A stretch of DNA of 64,000 nucleotides. It comes from Haematomicrobium sanguinis DSM 21259 (GTDB lineage: Bacteria > Actinomycetota > Actinomycetes > Actinomycetales > Micrococcaceae). Of this stretch, positions 20,643 to 29,962 are shown piece by piece (positions within the stretch are counted from its first letter, which is position 1; every line of letters starts with the position of its first letter). The DNA lies in NCBI RefSeq assembly GCF_000688395.1, contig NZ_JIAG01000007.1, positions 62,001 to 126,000 of the forward strand, given 5' to 3'. The notes beneath the pieces are model-generated. The model was not told where the DNA came from. It made no database searches and saw only the letters and a program-made list of their open reading frames with translations. Position numbers and translations under genes: made by a program.

Positions 20643-22552
20643 TAGTCTTCCTCCTCCCAGGTGGGCGTCAGGTCGCGGGCAATTTGAATCTTGTCATTGG
20701 ACACGCCCGAGGGCACCATCGGCCACACCATCGCATCCCGGCTGACCACAAAGTCGATAACCACGGGGCGATCATTGATCGCCAACGCTTGCTCAATGGT
20801 CGCGTCAATGTCCTCGTCCCGCTCGCACCGCAAACCCACGCAACCATAAGCGTCGGCAAGCTTCACAAAGTCCGGCACCCGCATGGTCTCATGCCCCGTA
20901 TTCAGGTCCGTGTGCGAATAGCGGCCGTCATAGAACAGCGTCTGCCACTGCCGCACCATGCCCAGCGAAGAATTATTGATGATCGCAACCTTGATCGGAA
21001 TGTTGTTGATCACGCACGTCGCCAATTCCTGATTGGTCATCTGGAAGCAACCGTCGCCGTCGATCGCCCACACCACACGGTCCGGCTCACCGACTTTCGC
21101 GCCCATCGCAGCAGGCACCGAGTACCCCATGGTTCCCAGTCCAGCGGAGTTCAGCCAGGAACGCGGCCGCTCATACTTGATGAATTGCGACGCCCACATT
21201 TGGTGCTGCCCCACCCCGGCGACATAGATCGCCTCCGGCCCGGTCAGCGCGCCAATGCGCTCGATAATGTGCTGCGGCGCGGACAAGCCATCTTGAGTCG
21301 CCGTGAATCCCAGCGGATAATCCACTTTGATCTTGGACACGCGCTCGCGCCATCGGCCGACATCCGGCCGGCCACTCTCTTCAAACCGCGCCGCAACGGC
21401 CTCCTGCAGGTCCGGGATGATGTCATCCAGCGCCCCGACAATGGGCACGTCCGCGGCCCGGTTCTTCGAAATTTCCGCCGGATCGATGTCGGCGTGGATA
21501 ACCTTCGCACCCGGCGCGAAGGTGGAGAGCACCCCGGTCACGCGGTCATCAAATCTCGCACCGAGCGTGATCAGCAAATCCGCCTGCTGCAGCGCGCTCA
21601 CCGCAGCCACCGAACCATGCATCCCCGGCATTCCCATATGCAGCGGATGCGAATCCGGGAACGCTCCGCGCGCGGTCAGTGTGGTGACCACCGGAGCGTC
21701 CACAAATTCCACGAGTTCGCGCAACTGGTCCGCCGCATCCGCCTTGATCACGCCGCCGCCCACATAGAACACCGGCCGTTTAGCGCTCTGAATCAGCTTC
21801 GCCGCCTCGCGCAACTGCTTGGAATGCCCGCGCGTGATAACGCGGTACCCGGGCAGATCAAAGGTCGGCGGCCAGGAAAATTCCATCTCGGATACCTGCG
21901 CATCCTTGGTCACATCCACCAGCACCGGCCCCGGGCGCCCGGTCGAGGCGATGTGAAACGCCTGCGCGATGACCCGCGGAATATCGGCAGCATTCGTGAC
22001 CAGGAACGAGTGCTTGGTAATCGGCATCGTGATCCCGACGATATCCGCCTCCTGAAAGGCATCCGAGCCGATCAGCGGCGACGCCACCTGCCCGGTGATC
22101 GCGACCATCGGCACCGAATCCATGTGCGCGTCGGCCAGCGCGGTCACGAGGTTGGTCGCGCCCGGTCCGCTCGTGGCGATGCACACGCCCACCCGACCGG
22201 TCGCCATCGCGTACCCTTGCGCCGCATGCCCGGCGCCCTGTTCGTGCCGGACCAGCACGTGCTTGATCTTTTCGGACGCAAAAAGCGGGTCATAGGTCGG
22301 CAGAATCGCGCCGCCGGGTAGCCCGAAAACTTCATCCACACCGAGCTCCTCAAGCGATCGCACAATCGCCTGGGCGCCGGTCATCGGGGTGGCGGGCACA
22401 AGCTGCGCGCCCGCCAGTACATCCGGGGCGCCTTGAGCGCGCTCGCCATGATGTCCGACGGCGTTGCTCGCCTGCCCGGCGGAGCTCGCCTTGGCCCCCG
22501 CGTGGCTGTTCTTTGCCATCAGCTTGGGGCTGATGGGTGATGCCTTAGTCAT
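20642..22552 (-). CDS. ilvB: acetolactate synthase catalytic (large) subunit
   Basis: 636 aa ThDP enzyme that condenses pyruvate with pyruvate or 2-ketobutyrate. It shows [15 protein letters not shown], the catalytic Glu in [15 protein letters not shown], and the ThDP/Mg motif GDGCFQ ... INN in the C-terminal third. About 65 N-terminal residues (Ala/Gly/His-rich) precede the conserved core and may be dispensable. Expression is controlled by the leader peptide and attenuator at 22615-22722. Confidence 0.96.
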   Translation of the reverse strand: MTKASPISPKLMAKNSHAGAKASSAGQASNAVGHHGERAQGAPDVLAGAQLVPATPMTGAQAIVRSLEELGVDEVFGLPGGAILPTYDPLFASEKIKHVLVRHEQGAGHAAQGYAMATGRVGVCIATSGPGATNLVTALADAHMDSVPMVAITGQVASPLIGSDAFQEADIVGITMPITKHSFLVTNAADIPRVIAQAFHIASTGRPGPVLVDVTKDAQVSEMEFSWPPTFDLPGYRVITRGHSKQLREAAKLIQSAKRPVFYVGGGVIKADAADQLRELVEFVDAPVVTTLTARGAFPDSHPLHMGMPGMHGSVAAVSALQQADLLITLGARFDDRVTGVLSTFAPGAKVIHADIDPAEISKNRAADVPIVGALDDIIPDLQEAVAARFEESGRPDVGRWRERVSKIKVDYPLGFTATQDGLSAPQHIIERIGALTGPEAIYVAGVGQHQMWASQFIKYERPRSWLNSAGLGTMGYSVPAAMGAKVGEPDRVVWAIDGDGCFQMTNQELATCVINNIPIKVAIINNSSLGMVRQWQTLFYDGRYSHTDLNTGHETMRVPDFVKLADAYGCVGLRCERDEDIDATIEQALAINDRPVVIDFVVSRDAMVWPMVPSGVSNDKIQIARDLTPTWEEED

Positions 22553-22614
22553 GTCTATTCCTTTATGGAGAATGTCTGATTCTCGTCGTGCCGCGCCGAT
22601 TTGTATGTGCGTAC

Positions 22615-22647
22615 AAAAAAACCCCTCTTCCGTGGTTGGTGAGGGGC
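22615..22647 (-). terminator. ilv attenuator terminator
   Basis: Minus strand: CCCCTC (22646-22641) pairs with GAGGGG (22627-22622), followed at once by seven T (22621-22615), 62 bases before the ilvB start. Upstream segments offer two alternative pairings: CGTAGTAC (22708-22701) with GTACTACG (22664-22657), and GCGCGTG (22690-22684) with CACGCGC (22655-22649). They cross each other, so only one can form at a time, as expected for an attenuator. Confidence 0.85.
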
Positions 22648-22677
22648 TGCGCGTGACGTAGTACGACCGGGTGTGGG

Positions 22678-22722
22678 TTACGCCACGCGCCAGCTAATAA
22701 GTACTACGAGGAGGTTGCTCAT
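22678..22722 (-). CDS. ilvL: ilvBNC leader peptide
   Basis: A 14-codon [17 protein letters not shown]-stop. Seven of 14 residues are Leu, Val or Ile (LLVVLI in a row), so ribosome stalling would report the charged branched-chain tRNAs. Its stop codon lies just before the attenuator. TTGACA (22758-22753), 17 bp, TTGACT (22735-22730) is a candidate promoter placing the mRNA start on or next to the ATG. Confidence 0.88.
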   Translation of the reverse strand: MSNLLVVLISWRVA

Positions 22723-22768
22723 GCCCTTTAGTCAACTCTGGTCCGCCCGGGGTGTCAAACCGCCGATC

Positions 22769-22813
22769 GGCCGTCTCACAATCTGGACACCGCGTCCAGT
22801 GCGTGAGACGGCC
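22769..22813. promoter_or_regulatory. nested dyad between ilvD and the ilv leader, candidate LtbR/NdgR operator
   Basis: Outer arms GGCCGTCTCAC (22769-22779) and GTGAGACGGCC (22803-22813) are perfect. Inner arms CTGGAC/GTCCAG (22783-22799) are also perfect. On each strand it contains CA-x-x-x-x-GTGAGAC, close to the binding motif I recall for LtbR of Corynebacterium and related IclR regulators of leu/ilv genes. It lies just upstream of the leader promoter and 12 bp past the ilvD stop. A structural terminator role without a T-run is the alternative. Confidence 0.5.
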
Positions 22814-22824
22814 GTGTCGCTGGA

Positions 22825-24528
22825 CTAGCCCGTGAAGGCTCCTGTGGATGCCGAATTCACGAGCTTCGCGTACTTGGCCAACACGCCCCGGGTGTAGCGT
22901 GCCGGAAGCGGCTCCCACCCGGATTTGCGCTCTTCGAGTTCGGCGGGGTCGACCAGCAGATCGATGGTCTTATTCGGGATATCCACGCGAATGCGGTCGC
23001 CGTCCTGAATAAACGCGATCGGACCGGCGTCGACGGCCTCCGGCGCAACGTGCCCAATGCACAACCCGGTGGTTCCCCCGGAGAAGCGGCCATCGGTCAA
23101 GAGCAATACGTCCTTACCGAGCCCCGCACCCTTAATGGCGGCGGTGATCGCGAGCATCTCGCGCATGCCTGGGCCGCCTTTGGGGCCCTCGTAACGGATC
23201 ACCACGACGTCGCCATGGTTGATCTCGCCGTTGGTGAGGGCGTCCATGGCGGCGCGCTCGCGTTCAAAGACGCGTGCCGGTCCTTCAAAGACCTCGGCAT
23301 CGAAACCGGCCGTCTTGACTACGGCACCCTCCGGTGCGAGCGTTCCGCTCAGGATCGTCAGACCGCCGGTGGAGTGAATGGGATTGTCGAGATCGCGGAC
23401 AACGTCGCCATCCAACGGTTCGGGGTCGAGTTCGGCCAGGTTTTCGGCCACCGTCTTTCCGGTCACCGTCAACGCATCACCGTGCAGGAGACCCGCATCC
23501 AGGAGCGCTTTCATGACCACCGGCATACCGCCGACGCGGTCAAAGTCTTGGGCGACGAACTTGCCGAAGGGCTTGACGTCCGCCAGGTGCGGCGATTTCT
23601 GGCCAATGCGGGTGAAATCGTCCAGGGTGAGATCGACCTCGGCTTCCTTCGCGATGGCCAGCAAGTGCAGTACGGCGTTGGTGGAGCCGCCGAGAACCAT
23701 GGCCACGGTGATGGCGTTTTCGAAGGCCTTCTTGGTCAGGATGTCGCGTGACGTAATGCCTTGGCGCAACAGGTTGACGACGGCCTCGCCGGACTTGCGG
23801 GCAAAATAGTCGCGGCGGCGATCCACCGCAAGCGGGGATGCGGATCCCGGCAGACTCATGCCGAGCGCTTCGGCGACGCAGGCCATGGTGTTTGCGGTGT
23901 ACATGCCTCCGCAGGCGCCTTCGCCGGGGGCAAAAGCGCACTCGATTCTCTTGAGGTCGCCTTCGCTCATGGTGCCGGCCTTGCAGGCGCCCACGGCTTC
24001 AAAGGAGTCGATGATGGTGATGGTCTTTTCGGTGCCGTCGCTCAGCTTCACGTGGCCGGGAAGAATCGAGCCGGCGTACACAAAGACATTGGCAAGGTCC
24101 AGACGTGCCGCGGCCATGAGCATTCCGGGCAGGGACTTGTCGCACCCGGCCAGCAGCACCGTGCCGTCCAGGCGCTCGGCCATGACGACGGTCTCGACGC
24201 TATCGGTGATGACTTCGCGGGATACCAGCGAAAAGTGCATGCCCTCGTGGCCCATGGAGATGCCGTCGGAGACTGAAATGGTGCCGAATTGCAACGGGAA
24301 ACCGCCGGCGGTGTGCACCCCGTCCTTCGCGGCGATCGCCAGACGCTCCAGTGAGAGGTTGCACGGGGTGATTTCATTCCAACTCGACCCGATGCCGATT
24401 TGCGGTTTGTCCCAGTCGTCATCGCCCATGCCGACCGCGCGAAGCATCCCGCGGCTCGTGGTCGCCTCGATGCCATCGGTGACATCGCGGCTGCGTGGTT
24501 TCATGTCAGGGGTATTTTCCGCACTCAT
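22825..24528 (-). CDS. ilvD: dihydroxy-acid dehydratase
   Basis: 567 aa iron-sulfur enzyme, third step of valine/isoleucine synthesis. Cluster-region cysteines are seen in [10 protein letters not shown] and [10 protein letters not shown], and the C-terminal [13 protein letters not shown] carries the catalytic Ser. I start at ATG 24528 (MSAENT) because TACAAT ends seven bases upstream. An ATG three codons earlier lies inside that -10. It has its own promoter, 103 bp upstream of the ilv leader. Confidence 0.95.
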   Translation of the reverse strand: MSAENTPDMKPRSRDVTDGIEATTSRGMLRAVGMGDDDWDKPQIGIGSSWNEITPCNLSLERLAIAAKDGVHTAGGFPLQFGTISVSDGISMGHEGMHFSLVSREVITDSVETVVMAERLDGTVLLAGCDKSLPGMLMAAARLDLANVFVYAGSILPGHVKLSDGTEKTITIIDSFEAVGACKAGTMSEGDLKRIECAFAPGEGACGGMYTANTMACVAEALGMSLPGSASPLAVDRRRDYFARKSGEAVVNLLRQGITSRDILTKKAFENAITVAMVLGGSTNAVLHLLAIAKEAEVDLTLDDFTRIGQKSPHLADVKPFGKFVAQDFDRVGGMPVVMKALLDAGLLHGDALTVTGKTVAENLAELDPEPLDGDVVRDLDNPIHSTGGLTILSGTLAPEGAVVKTAGFDAEVFEGPARVFERERAAMDALTNGEINHGDVVVIRYEGPKGGPGMREMLAITAAIKGAGLGKDVLLLTDGRFSGGTTGLCIGHVAPEAVDAGPIAFIQDGDRIRVDIPNKTIDLLVDPAELEERKSGWEPLPARYTRGVLAKYAKLVNSASTGAFTG

Positions 24529-24535
24529 GTCCAGC

Positions 24536-24541
24536 ATTGTA
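24536..24541 (-). promoter_or_regulatory. ilvD -10 element
   Basis: TACAAT, then seven bases, then ATG 24528. No ribosome-binding site is present, so a leaderless mRNA is expected. Confidence 0.55.
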
Positions 24542-24599
24542 TGCCCGGCGATCGCCGAGCTCAGACTTCGGGTCGGATCGTGAACGCCTCACCCCACGT

Positions 24600-24662
24600 C
24601 GCCGAGTCGGCACGTCTTCCGCTTTTGGCGGGGTTTTTAGCGGAAGACGTGCCGACTCGGCG
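24600..24662. repeat. 24-bp perfect inverted repeat
   Basis: Arms 24600-24623 and 24639-24662 are fully complementary (CGCCGAGTCGGCACGTCTTC plus CGCT), with a 15-base G/T-rich loop. It lies between the tRNA-Lys terminator and the ilvD promoter. No target-site duplication or ORF is present. It could be a bidirectional terminator, a REP-like hairpin or a miniature element. Confidence 0.8.
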
Positions 24663-24686
24663 CAGGGAGGTGTCTCGGGGGACACG

Positions 24687-24718
24687 AAAAAGCCCCGGAT
24701 CTTTAGGGATCCGGGGCT
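24687..24718 (-). terminator. terminator of tRNA-Lys
   Basis: Minus strand AGCCCCGGATC-6-base loop-GATCCGGGGCT followed by TTTT(T), with 11 perfect base pairs, three bases after the tRNA CCA. Confidence 0.92.
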
Positions 24719-24720
24719 AA

Positions 24721-24796
24721 TGGTGCACCCCCCGGGACTTGAACCCGGAACCTGCTGATTAAGAGTCAGATGCTCTGCCAATTGAGCTAGAGGTGC
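24721..24796 (-). tRNA. tRNA-Lys (CUU), CCA encoded
   Basis: Acceptor GCACCTC pairs with GGGGTGC, discriminator A, encoded CCA at 24723-24721. The anticodon loop CTCTTAA gives anticodon CTT (reads AAG). The T-arm GGGTTCAAGTCCC and D-arm GCTCAATTGGCAGAGC are normal. The first anticodon-stem pair appears to be a T-C mismatch. A strong terminator follows. Confidence 0.96.
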
Positions 24797-24953
24797 GTTT
24801 TGCAACGACAAAAAACATTACCAGCGCGAAACCGATTTTGTGAAATCGAGCTACGCCCGTGCGCCCAAGCACGCCAGACCGAGGTGAGGTGAGGCAATAA
24901 AGCCGGGCACACGCCGTCGTGCTTCTGAGGCAAAAATGCCTAGACTGGGTGAC

Positions 24954-25424
24954 ATGACAAAGCTCAATGTTGGTGACCCGGCCCCCGATTTTTCGCTACA
25001 AGACGCCCAGGGCGAGACCGTGACGCTCGCGGATCAGCGCGGCAAGAATGTGATTGTCTATTTTTATCCCGCGGCATCGACCCCGGGGTGCACCACGCAG
25101 GCTTGTGATTTTCGCGACAACCTGGCGCGCTTCACCGCCGAAGGGTACGTGGTACTTGGCATTTCGCCGGATCCGCTAAAGAAGTTGGTGAAGTTCGCCG
25201 AGGACGAGTCGCTACCGTTCCCGCTGCTCTCGGACGCCGATCATGCGGTGGCCGAAGCGTATGGCGCGTGGGGCGAAAAGAAGAACTACGGCAAGACCTA
25301 TGAGGGCCTGATTCGGTCCACCTTCGTCATCGACCCCGAGGGCAAGATCGCGTTGGCGCAATACAACGTGCGGGCGACTGGGCACGTGGCCAAGTTGCGT
25401 AAGGATCTTGGGCTCGCCGCGTAG
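24954..25424 (+). CDS. bcp: thioredoxin-dependent peroxiredoxin (Bcp/PrxQ)
   Basis: 156 aa cytosolic thiol peroxidase reducing H2O2 and organic hydroperoxides. Peroxidatic Cys46 and resolving Cys51 lie in STPGCTTQACDF, five residues apart as in PrxQ/Bcp. I start at ATG 24954 because TAGACT (24941-24946) ends seven bases upstream. An in-frame start at 24936 would precede the -10. Single gene between two tRNAs. Confidence 0.93.
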   Translation: MTKLNVGDPAPDFSLQDAQGETVTLADQRGKNVIVYFYPAASTPGCTTQACDFRDNLARFTAEGYVVLGISPDPLKKLVKFAEDESLPFPLLSDADHAVAEAYGAWGEKKNYGKTYEGLIRSTFVIDPEGKIALAQYNVRATGHVAKLRKDLGLAA

Positions 25425-25511
25425 CGCACAACTCAGGGTTCTCGACTAGGGATTTTGGGGCCGATCCCCTACCATTGAGTGTTGCACCGGGCGGAAAATT
25501 GACCGGTGCGA

Positions 25512-25596
25512 GCGCGAGTGGCGAAATTGGCAGACGCGCTGGATTTAGGTTCCAGTGTCTTAGGACGTGGGGGTTCAAGTCCCCCCTCGCGCACCA
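25512..25596 (+). tRNA. tRNA-Leu (UAG), CCA encoded
   Basis: Acceptor GCGCGAG (25512-25518) pairs with CTCGCGC (25586-25592), discriminator A, CCA 25594-25596. The anticodon stem CTGGA/TCCAG encloses TTTAGGT, anticodon TAG. A long variable arm (TGTCTTAGGACG) and T-arm GGGGGTTCAAGTCCCCC confirm a class II tRNA. Confidence 0.97.
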
Positions 25597-25629
25597 CTAA
25601 CCGGCGAGTTCCATGCACGGAGACGACAC

Positions 25630-26499
25630 GTGAACGCAACACGCATCACCCGGCCCAACGCCCGCTTCCAACAGTGGGAAGCGTTACTCAAGAACCGCAC
25701 GAAACGGCAGCGAAACCGCGAATTTCTGGTGCAAGGCGTACGGCCCATCTCTCAAGCCATGGAGCATGGGTGGACGATTCGGGCGCTCATCTTTGATGCC
25801 GATCGGTCGCTGTCCCATTGGGCCAAGAAGGTCCTCGCGGGCGCGGACGCTCTGGGCGAGCCGGCGAAAGGCGAGCCGGCGAAAGGCGAGCCGGTCGAAA
25901 CGGTGGCCATGTCCGCGGACCTCATCCGGCAACTCGGTGAGAAAGACGCGGAGGCGCCAGAACTCGTTGCCGTCGTGGAGCTACCCGAGGATGACTTCGA
26001 TCGCATTGGCGTAAGCCCTGATTTTCTCGGCGTGGTCATCGATCGGCCGACCATGCCGGGCAATGTGGGGTCCATCATCCGCTCGATGGATGCTTTTGGC
26101 GGTGCCGGCGTCATCATCACCGGCCATGCCGCCGACCCCTATGATCCGAAAGCCGTGCGCGCATCCACGGGTTCGCTGTTTGCGTTGCCCGTGGTGCGGA
26201 CGGGCTCGCATCGCGAGGTGCTGGACTGGGTGGCCGCACACCGCGAGCGCGGCGTGGCAATACAGGTAGTGGGGACCGATGAAGGCGGCGAGTTCGACAT
26301 TGCCGAGGTGAACCTGAGCGGCCCCACGCTTTTAGTGGTCGGAAACGAAACGTCCGGACTGAGCGCCGGATGGCGCGATGCCGTCGATGTGATGGCACGC
26401 ATCCCGATCGGCGGGTCGGCAAGCTCGCTGAATGCCGCCAATGCCGCGAGCGTCGCAATGTATGAGGCGGCCCGGCAACGCCGCGTCACCCCCGACTGA
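25630..26499 (+). CDS. SpoU/TrmH-family RNA 2'-O-methyltransferase
   Basis: 289 aa from GTG 25630, with GGAG seven bases upstream. The frame also runs back into tRNA-Leu, but that part only translates the tRNA. The N-terminal RNA-binding part (FQQWEALLKNRTKRQRNREF) is followed by the knotted SAM fold: DRPTMPGNVGSIIRSMDAFG (motif 1), LLVVGNETSGLS (motif 2) and IPIGGSASSLNAANAAS (motif 3). It methylates rRNA or tRNA ribose; the target is unknown. An in-frame repeat, GEPAKGEPAKGEPVE, sits in the linker near residue 77. Confidence 0.88.
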   Translation: MNATRITRPNARFQQWEALLKNRTKRQRNREFLVQGVRPISQAMEHGWTIRALIFDADRSLSHWAKKVLAGADALGEPAKGEPAKGEPVETVAMSADLIRQLGEKDAEAPELVAVVELPEDDFDRIGVSPDFLGVVIDRPTMPGNVGSIIRSMDAFGGAGVIITGHAADPYDPKAVRASTGSLFALPVVRTGSHREVLDWVAAHRERGVAIQVVGTDEGGEFDIAEVNLSGPTLLVVGNETSGLSAGWRDAVDVMARIPIGGSASSLNAANAASVAMYEAARQRRVTPD

Positions 26500-26640
26500 C
26501 CTTGCCCCATTCCCCGCCCGGTACCAGGCTTCGGCGAGCCCGCTCCCGGCCAGCGCACAGATTCCGTGAATTAGAATGGAATATCTGCCCCGTGTTCGCC
26601 ACGCGATCGCTGTTTAGCCACCCCCGGAGGTTTGCCCGCT

Positions 26641-28320
26641 GTGAGTTCCGCCCATCCGTCACAGCTGCCCAACCGTCGCCAGGTCTTGGGTGCCTTTGGG
26701 CTTTCTATCGCGGGCCTTTCCTTGGCCAGTTGCACCAGCCAACCGACCCCGCAAGCCAGCACCGACCTTTCCGGGGGCGCCGCGCCGATCAAGACCTTCC
26801 GCATCGCAGCCCCAGCGAACGCCCTCAGTCTCGACCCGGTACTCGCCCAAGACGGTGAGTCCTTTCGGGTCAGTCGGCAGATTTTGGAGTGCCTGGTCGG
26901 CATCGACCCGGTCACCTCCCAACCCACACCGCTACTTGCCGAATCCTGGACCGAAAGCGTCCTAGGCCTCAGCTATACGTTCACACTGCGGCAAGGCGTC
27001 ATATTTCACGACGGCGAGCCGTTCAACGCCGAGGCGGTCAAAGCCAACTTCGACCGCTGGTTCTCCCTCTCGCCCGCACTCCGTTCACGCGGAGCGGGCA
27101 CCGCATTTGAATCGCTCTTCGGCTCCTTCAAGGGAGACAGCGCCTACTCGGCATTTGCCAGTTGCGACGTGTTGGATGAGTTCCGGGTCCGCATTTCGCT
27201 CACCCGCCGACTCACCCCGTTCATCAAGGCCATGGCCTCCCAGCCCTTTGCCATGTCCTCCCCCGCCGCGCTCATCCGCTTCCGTGCCGATGCGGCGATT
27301 AGCGACGAGACCGAACCGCTGCGCACCGCCTACTCCACGCAACCGGTGGGGACCGGTCCATTCCGCTTTGTCTCCTGGAAGGATGAGACGATCCGGCTCG
27401 GCAAATTCACCCAGTACTGGGGCGAGTCCGGGAATGTGGATGCCGTTGAAATCAAAACTCTCAGTTCACCGGCCGCAAGGGTGCGCCAATTGGACAGCGG
27501 CAAGGTGGACGCGATCGACCTCATTACCGTGCCCACCTATATCCTCCTGCTCCGCTCCGGCAAGAACATCCTGCAACGCGACCCATTCTCCGTCTTTTAC
27601 CTGGGTATCAATTCCGAGTTCGCCCCGCTGGATAAACTGGGCGTGCGCCAAGCGATCTACCACGCCATCAACAAGGACGACGTCATGCGGGACGTGTTCC
27701 TCAAGGACTCCAAATCCGCTAACACCTTCTTCCCGCCAAAACTCGGCGTTCCCACCGACGACATTCCCGGCTACGGTTTCGATCAGAACAAGGCCAAGGA
27801 GTTGCTTGACTCTGCCGGCTACCAAGGCGAGACGCTTCCGTTCTACTATCCGCTGGAAGTCAATCGTTCCTATATGCCGTCCCCTGAAATCCTGTACGCT
27901 CGGCTCTCAGCGCAACTGGTCGCCGTCGGACTTAATATTCAACCCGTGCCCATCCGCTGGGAGGACGGCTACTTGGAGCGCATCGGCCGCGATTCCAACC
28001 GCGCGCTGTATCTCGGCGGGTTCACCGGCAGCTATGACGATCCGAACACCTTCATCTCCCCGCTTTTTGCCGCCAAGAACACCGAACTGGGATTTAGCGA
28101 TCAGCAACTCTTCGATCTCGTTGCCAAGGGCCGCACCCAAGCCAACGGCGAGGATCGGCTGGAAACCTATCGGCAAATTTCGGTGGCCATTGCTGAAGAG
28201 GTTCCGGCCATCCCCATTGCTTTCCCGGTGTCCGCGCTTGCCGTGAGCCCGCGGGTTGGCTCCTACCCGGTTTCGCCGGTGCTGGACGAGTCGTATTCGA
28301 AAATTCAGCTCACCGAGTGA
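26641..28320 (+). CDS. ABC transporter substrate-binding lipoprotein, family 5 (peptide/nickel/opine type)
   Basis: 559 aa from GTG 26641 (GGAGG ten bases upstream). The signal peptide has a twin Arg (NRRQVLG), a hydrophobic stretch and the lipobox LASC, so it is likely a lipoprotein. Family 5 features: LDPVLAQDGESFRVSRQIL, LAESWTES, TFTLRQGVIFHDGEPFNAEA, and a C-terminal VPAIPIAFP. No permease or ATPase gene lies nearby, so it must use a transporter encoded elsewhere. The ligand is unknown. Confidence 0.88.
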   Translation: MSSAHPSQLPNRRQVLGAFGLSIAGLSLASCTSQPTPQASTDLSGGAAPIKTFRIAAPANALSLDPVLAQDGESFRVSRQILECLVGIDPVTSQPTPLLAESWTESVLGLSYTFTLRQGVIFHDGEPFNAEAVKANFDRWFSLSPALRSRGAGTAFESLFGSFKGDSAYSAFASCDVLDEFRVRISLTRRLTPFIKAMASQPFAMSSPAALIRFRADAAISDETEPLRTAYSTQPVGTGPFRFVSWKDETIRLGKFTQYWGESGNVDAVEIKTLSSPAARVRQLDSGKVDAIDLITVPTYILLLRSGKNILQRDPFSVFYLGINSEFAPLDKLGVRQAIYHAINKDDVMRDVFLKDSKSANTFFPPKLGVPTDDIPGYGFDQNKAKELLDSAGYQGETLPFYYPLEVNRSYMPSPEILYARLSAQLVAVGLNIQPVPIRWEDGYLERIGRDSNRALYLGGFTGSYDDPNTFISPLFAAKNTELGFSDQQLFDLVAKGRTQANGEDRLETYRQISVAIAEEVPAIPIAFPVSALAVSPRVGSYPVSPVLDESYSKIQLTE

Positions 28321-28326
28321 GCCGCA

Positions 28327-28350
28327 TGGGCGCGAGGATCGCCCAGTTTT
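28327..28350 (+). terminator. weak terminator after the binding-protein gene
   Basis: TGGGCG-CGAGGAT-CGCCCA followed by GTTTT, seven bases past the stop codon. The six-pair stem and short T-run make it modest. Confidence 0.5.
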
Positions 28351-28413
28351 AGACCCGCGCGCACCCCGCGCTAATGTTGAGTGGAACACCATCAATTCTC
28401 CCGGGAGTAACTT

Positions 28414-29940
28414 GTGACTTCAGCCCAGCCCGCGCAATCCGAACGCATCGATACGGACGTGGTTTTGATTGGGGGCGGCATTATGAGCGCCACCCTGGGC
28501 GCCTATTTGAAGCGGTTGCAGCCGCAATGGGATATCCAGCTTTTCGAACGCTTGGACGCGCCCGGGCTGGAGAGCTCGGATCCGTGGAACAACGCGGGCA
28601 CCGGGCACGCGGCGCTGTGCGAATTGAATTACACGCCGGCGGCCAAGGACGGTTCGGTGTCCCCGGACAAGGCCATCAGCATTAATGAGCAGTTCCAGAT
28701 CACCCGGCAGTTCCTGTCCTATTTTGTCGACAATAAGCTCATTGGCGACCCTAAGAGCTTTATCAACCCGGTGCCGCACATGAGTTTCGTGTGGGGGGCG
28801 GACCATTCGGCGTACCTCAAAACCCGTTATGACGCGCTGAAGCCGCAACCGCTTTTTGACACGATCGAATTCACGCAGGATCGCGATCAGATCGGCCAAT
28901 GGGCGCCGCTGATGGTTGCCGGGCGGGATGCCGGCCAAGAGATTGCCGCGTCCCGGGTTGCCGGCGGCACCGACGTGGATTTTGGCTCGCTGACCCGTCA
29001 GCTCACCGAGTATTTGAAGAACGACGGCGCGACCCTCCATTTCCGGCATGACGTCACCAATCTTTCGCGTACTTCGAGCGGCGCCGGTGGTTCCGGCTCA
29101 GGTGGTACCGGAGGTTGGGAGGTCACGGTCAAGGATTTGGAGACCGGGAAAACCAAGCACGTCTCGGCGCGATTTGTGTTTATCGGGGCCGGTGGCGGTG
29201 CGCTGCATTTGCTCCAAAAAAGCGGTATCCCCGAGGGTAAGGGCTTTGGCGGCTTCCCCATTTCCGGCCAATTCTTGCGGTGCACGGACCCGGCCATCGT
29301 GGATCAGCACCTGGCGAAAGCGTACGGTCAGGCGTCTGTGGGCGCTCCGCCGATGTCGGTGCCGCACCTGGACACCCGGTACGTCGGCGGTAAGCGCTCG
29401 CTTCTCTTCGGCCCGTACGCCGGGTTCTCCACCAAGTATTTGAAGAAGGGTTCTTATTTGGATCTGCCCGGCTCGGTGCGGGCGAACAACATTTATCCGA
29501 TGCTGGCCGTTGGCGCGCAGAACCTCGGTCTGGTGAAATATCTGGTCAGCGAGGTACTGAAGTCGCGATCGGCAAAGGACGACACGCTACGCACGTTCTT
29601 CCCGGAGGCCGATGGCGCCAACTGGGAACTCATCACCGCCGGGCAGCGTGTCCAGGTCATGAAGAAGGACGCCAAGAAGGGCGGAATCTTGCAGTTCGGC
29701 ACCGAGCTCATCACCGCCGGCGACGGCAGCATTGCCGCACTGTTGGGCGCCTCCCCCGGTGCCTCCACGGCCGCGCCGATCATGATCGAATTGCTTAAGC
29801 GTTGCTTCCCCGCGCAGTTCGCAGGGTGGGAGGACAAACTGCGCGAGATCGTCCCGAGCTACGGGCAGAAGCTCAATGACAACCCGGATTTGCTGGCCGA
29901 GGTCACCGCTCGCACCAATGCGTCGCTGAAACTCGCCTAG
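28414..29940 (+). CDS. mqo: malate:quinone oxidoreductase
   Basis: 508 aa peripheral membrane flavoprotein oxidising malate to oxaloacetate with electrons to (mena)quinone. The FAD-binding [18 protein letters not shown] sits near the N-terminus; [20 protein letters not shown] and the C-terminal [14 protein letters not shown] are typical Mqo blocks. A Gly/Ser-rich insert (about 210-228) is unusual but harmless. The start is GTG 28414 with GGGAG upstream. The RND pump gene follows 22 bp after. Confidence 0.95.
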   Translation: MTSAQPAQSERIDTDVVLIGGGIMSATLGAYLKRLQPQWDIQLFERLDAPGLESSDPWNNAGTGHAALCELNYTPAAKDGSVSPDKAISINEQFQITRQFLSYFVDNKLIGDPKSFINPVPHMSFVWGADHSAYLKTRYDALKPQPLFDTIEFTQDRDQIGQWAPLMVAGRDAGQEIAASRVAGGTDVDFGSLTRQLTEYLKNDGATLHFRHDVTNLSRTSSGAGGSGSGGTGGWEVTVKDLETGKTKHVSARFVFIGAGGGALHLLQKSGIPEGKGFGGFPISGQFLRCTDPAIVDQHLAKAYGQASVGAPPMSVPHLDTRYVGGKRSLLFGPYAGFSTKYLKKGSYLDLPGSVRANNIYPMLAVGAQNLGLVKYLVSEVLKSRSAKDDTLRTFFPEADGANWELITAGQRVQVMKKDAKKGGILQFGTELITAGDGSIAALLGASPGASTAAPIMIELLKRCFPAQFAGWEDKLREIVPSYGQKLNDNPDLLAEVTARTNASLKLA

Positions 29941-29962
29941 GGACGGGTCTCGGGGGCAGCTC

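Noticed and set aside
20684-22321. Long open frame antisense to ilvB (545 codons)
   Set aside because: Shadow of codon bias on the opposite strand. The composition is Arg/His-rich with no family signs, while ilvB is unmistakable.
24721-25596. Possible integration site between tRNA-Lys and tRNA-Leu
   Set aside because: No integrase, no duplicated tRNA 3' end, and the intervening bcp is an ordinary core gene.
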